Origin: JALORV01 sp963775635 | Lineage (GTDB): Bacteria; Pseudomonadota; Gammaproteobacteria; Burkholderiales; Burkholderiaceae_F | Length of the DNA: 64,000 bases | Direction of reading: 5' to 3' | Assembly (NCBI GenBank): GCA_963775635.1 | Contig: CAVZJO010000006.1 | Location: forward strand, 62,001-126,000 | Shown: positions 61,737-64,000 of the stretch, one piece after another | How positions within the stretch are numbered: position 1 is the stretch's first letter | How the letters are laid out: every line of letters begins with the position of its first letter | Translations under genes and position numbers: made by a program | The notes under the pieces: model-generated | What the model was told of the DNA's origin: nothing | Database searches by the model: none | What the model saw: only the letters and a program-made list of their open reading frames with translations

Positions 61737-62354
61737 TCATCCGGTGGGAGGCGGGGTTGCAGTACCGAACAGCCCGCGGACTACGCCGCGGACGAAGCGG
61801 AATAGCTTGGGCAGCAGCCACAGCGCCAGCAGCACCAGCACGCCGACAATCCCGGCCGCGACCCACGGATAGGTCAGCACCAGCCACATCAGCCCGCCGA
61901 TTGCGACGTCCTCGGCCACCGACATCGCGACGTTCGAAAACGGCTCGGGCGACGTGTTCGCTGCGGCACGCGCTCCTGACTTCGTAAAGTGGCTGGTCGC
62001 TGCCAGCGAGCCGCCGAGGATCGCGGCGGCCGTCGTCCACGCCGCGCTGTCGAGGCCGCCGAACACTCCCGCGGCGAGTGCAGCGCCGGCCGGAATGCGG
62101 ATGAATGTCTGGATGCCGTCCCACAGCGTGTCGACGCCCGGAATCTTGTCGGCGACGAACTCGACCAGGAACATCACGCCAGCCGCGATCAGCACATACG
62201 GATGCTGAAGAACTGCGAGCCCCTCGGGTAGCGATACCCATCCTGCGTAGCCGACCAGCCCGACGATCAGCAGCACCGCATACAGACGGATCCCGCTGGC
62301 AAATCCGAGCACCGCCGCCAGTGCGATCAGTTGAGTCAGATCGAGCGAGTTCAT
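61737..62354 (-). CDS. DUF4126 membrane protein
   Basis: 205 residues with about five helices. LAAVLGFASGIRLYAVLLIV, VEFVADKIPGVDTLWDGIQT and GLDSAAWTTAAAILGGSLAA match DUF4126. Unknown function. It lies between the carboxylase and hydratase genes of the degradation operon with short gaps, so co-transcribed. Confidence 0.85.
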   Translation of the reverse strand: MNSLDLTQLIALAAVLGFASGIRLYAVLLIVGLVGYAGWVSLPEGLAVLQHPYVLIAAGVMFLVEFVADKIPGVDTLWDGIQTFIRIPAGAALAAGVFGGLDSAAWTTAAAILGGSLAATSHFTKSGARAAANTSPEPFSNVAMSVAEDVAIGGLMWLVLTYPWVAAGIVGVLVLLALWLLPKLFRFVRGVVRGLFGTATPPPTG

Positions 62355-62406
62355 GTCTCAATTTCGGCCCGCAGCAAGCGCGGCATCTACCTGTAGCTCC
62401 ACCGAT

Positions 62407-63237
62407 CTACATCTCCTCATCGTCATCATCCTGCGCCGCCAGCGCTTCGTACTCGGCGACCCACCGCGACTTGCGCTTCTCGAGGAATGCGCGCACGCCT
62501 TCGCGTCCGTCCTCGCTGGTGCGGATCGCGGCGATGCGTTCGGCCGTGTCCGCGATCAGCGCTTCGTCGATGGGACGCGCTGACATGTCTCGCACGAGCC
62601 GCTTCGCCTCGGCGACGGCATTCGAACTGGTCTGCATCAGTGCGCCGAGCATTTCGTTGATGCGGGAATCGAGTTCTTCGGGTGGCGCCAGATCGTGCAC
62701 CAGTCCGATGCGGAACGCCTCTGAAGCGTCGAACTTCTCCGCGGTCAGGACGTAGCGGCGTGCCGCGCTCACACCCATCGCCCGGATCACATAGGGTCCG
62801 ATGGTTGCCGGGATCAGCCCGAGACGTGTTTCGCTGAGACAGAACGTGGTGCCGATGGCGGCGACCGCGATGTCGCATGCGGCCACGAGCCCGACGCCGC
62901 CCGCATAAGCGTCGCCATGAACGCGCGCGATCACCGGCTTGGGACACTGGTAGATCGTGTGCAGCATCGTCGCGAGCTTCATCGCATCGTCGCGGTTCTC
63001 GTCGTAGGAGAACCCGGCCATGCGTTTCATCCAGCCAAGGTCGGCCCCGGCACAGAACGCCGGCCCCTTGCCCGCCAGCACGATCGCGCGCACGTCGGGA
63101 TCGGCACCGAGCGACCTGAACGCCTCGGTGAGTTCGGCGATCGATGTCTCGTTGAATGCATTGCGAACGACCTCGCGCGCCATCCAGACGACGGCGACGT
63201 GATGGCTGACATGGATTTCGAGCGTGCTGGTGGTCAT
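62407..63237 (-). CDS. liuC: Enoyl-CoA hydratase (methylglutaconyl-CoA hydratase-like)
   Basis: 276 residues of crotonase fold: VRNAFNETSIAELTEAFRSL, IVLAGKGPAFCAGADLGWMK (oxyanion hole), KPVIARVHGDAYAGGVGLVA and SETRLGLIPATIGPYVIRAM with the catalytic Glu. Similarity to LiuC/AtuE-type hydratases and the neighbours support methylglutaconyl-CoA or isohexenylglutaconyl-CoA as substrate. Its acidic tail (QDDDDEEM) is unusual. Confidence 0.88.
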   Translation of the reverse strand: MTTSTLEIHVSHHVAVVWMAREVVRNAFNETSIAELTEAFRSLGADPDVRAIVLAGKGPAFCAGADLGWMKRMAGFSYDENRDDAMKLATMLHTIYQCPKPVIARVHGDAYAGGVGLVAACDIAVAAIGTTFCLSETRLGLIPATIGPYVIRAMGVSAARRYVLTAEKFDASEAFRIGLVHDLAPPEELDSRINEMLGALMQTSSNAVAEAKRLVRDMSARPIDEALIADTAERIAAIRTSEDGREGVRAFLEKRKSRWVAEYEALAAQDDDDEEM

Positions 63238-63277
63238 TTCGGGCCCGTACTCCCTCGGAAACTGTCCCGCTCTGCTT

Positions 63278-64000
63278 TCAGTGACTCGGTGCCCATCGCT
63301 TGGCCACCTCCTCGAGCATCACTTCGGTTGCGCCGCCGCCGATCGCCAGTACTCGCGCATCGCGCACCAGCCGCTCGATCGGGCTTTCGCGCATGTATCC
63401 CATGCCACCGTGGAACTGCTGACACGTATAGGCGACTTCGTTGACGAGTTCGCCGGTCAGCGCCTTCAGCATCGAAACCTCGCGCACCGCCGCATTGGAA
63501 CCCGTCGGCCGTCGGTCGATCAGCCATGCGCAGTGGTAGAGCAGTTGACGCGCTGCCTCGGTCCGGGCGGCTAGCATCGCGAGCCGCTGGCGCACGACCT
63601 GCTTGTCCCACAGCGGCGCGCCAAACGCACGCCGTTCGGTGACGTACCGGTGCGCGAGGTCGAGCATCGTCAGGCAATGGCCCACTGCCATCGAACCCAG
63701 CGCGATCCGCTCGATCTGGAAGTTGCGCATGATCGCGGCGAAGCCGGCGCCTTCCTCGCCGATCAGGTAGTCAGCGGGTATGCGGCAGTTGTCGAACACC
63801 AGTTCGGCCGTGTCGGACGCCAGCCAGCCGCTCTTTTTCAACGCGCGGCCGACACGGAAACCGGGACTGCCGCGTTCGACGGCGAACATCGAAATTCCCT
63901 TCGACCCCTTGGCCGATGCATCAGTGCGGGCCGCGACAAAAACCAGATCGGCGTGCACGCCGTTGGTGATGAACATCTTGCTACCGTTCAGCACCCACTC
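63278..64000 (-). CDS. Acyl-CoA dehydrogenase (cut by right edge)
   Basis: C-terminal 240 residues: EWVLNGSKMFITNGVHADLV, then RVGRALKKSGWLASDTAELV, FQIERIALGSMAVGHCLTML, RYVTERRAFGAPLWDKQVVR and QQFHGGMGYMRESPIERLVR. The Glu in FQIERIAL is at the position of the isovaleryl-CoA dehydrogenase base, while the late motif AIGGGATEVM has no Glu at the medium-chain position. So an isovaleryl- or citronellyl-CoA-type enzyme is likely. The 5' end is outside the window. Confidence 0.88.
   Translation of the reverse strand, partial: EWVLNGSKMFITNGVHADLVFVAARTDASAKGSKGISMFAVERGSPGFRVGRALKKSGWLASDTAELVFDNCRIPADYLIGEEGAGFAAIMRNFQIERIALGSMAVGHCLTMLDLAHRYVTERRAFGAPLWDKQVVRQRLAMLAARTEAARQLLYHCAWLIDRRPTGSNAAVREVSMLKALTGELVNEVAYTCQQFHGGMGYMRESPIERLVRDARVLAIGGGATEVMLEEVAKRWAPSH

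Noticed and set aside
1..64000. CRISPR arrays, tRNA or rRNA genes
   Set aside because: No regularly spaced repeats, cloverleaf-like sequences or rRNA segments were noticed on reading both strands.

Overview
The window is high-GC, densely coded proteobacterial DNA. Gene content points to a betaproteobacterium (Burkholderiales/Rhodocyclales-like): a DUF3305/DUF3306/TorD/Tat-target formate dehydrogenase operon, a branched-chain-amino-acid-type ABC operon flanked by two acyl-CoA ligase genes, a pilE-fimT-pilV-pilW-pilX-pilY1 minor pilin operon, and a leucine or terpenoid acyl-CoA degradation cluster. This assignment is inference from gene content; no rRNA or tRNA gene was seen. More than 20 single-base reading-frame breaks interrupt otherwise intact, conserved proteins, several of them in short homopolymer runs. 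I read most of these as sequence or assembly indels rather than real pseudogenes, and annotate such genes end to end.

Layout. 1-9.5 kb: a TIR-domain/TPR-like protein cut by the left edge, a MarR regulator overlapping an MFS exporter gene, a ChaN-type lipoprotein, an aldo/keto reductase, the osmoregulated periplasmic glucan genes opgG-opgH, and a 305-bp MITE-like element whose ends supply the stop codons of both neighbouring genes. 9.7-19.2 kb: one plus-strand operon with an acyl-CoA synthetase, LivG/LivH/LivM/substrate-binding protein/LivF-like transporter, a histone H1-like protein, a small lipoprotein and a PaaK-like ligase; it probably imports a carboxylic acid and activates it to its CoA thioester. 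19.2-20.7 kb: a DUF1801/Lys-Ala-rich protein and a DUF3455 lipoprotein.

20.7-38.9 kb is a molybdenum/tungsten formate dehydrogenase island: a MoeA-PBP fusion, a second MoeA, TupA-TupC-TupB tungstate uptake, a ModE-like regulator with a PBP-like sensor, MobA, FdhD, and the plus-strand operon DUF3305-DUF3306-ferredoxin-TorD-Tat target-FdhA-FdhB-lipoprotein-FdhC-small exported protein, ended by a strong terminator. Metal uptake, cofactor assembly, sulfuration, chaperoning and the respiratory enzyme are all encoded together.

38.98-43.08 kb: directly after that terminator sits a group II intron (probably IIC). Its maturase gene is split by a 2.25-kb element encoding a large serine recombinase. 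The insertion lies inside the codons for the conserved reverse-transcriptase motif QGGPLSPLLAN, with TCT shared at both junctions, so the uninterrupted site can be reconstructed exactly. This nested element is the most interesting object in the window.

43.2-51.4 kb: mixed housekeeping and metabolic genes (cupin, Rieske-like protein lacking one ligand, MobB, a 36-residue membrane microprotein, metallo-beta-lactamase fold, DUF1289, thioesterase, EamA transporter, aldo/keto reductase, CDP-alcohol phosphatidyltransferase, alpha/beta hydrolase). 51.4-57.6 kb: minor pilins and PilY1. 58-64 kb: HMG-CoA lyase, a DUF6647-like exported protein, biotin-carboxylase subunit, DUF4126, enoyl-CoA hydratase and an acyl-CoA dehydrogenase cut by the right edge.
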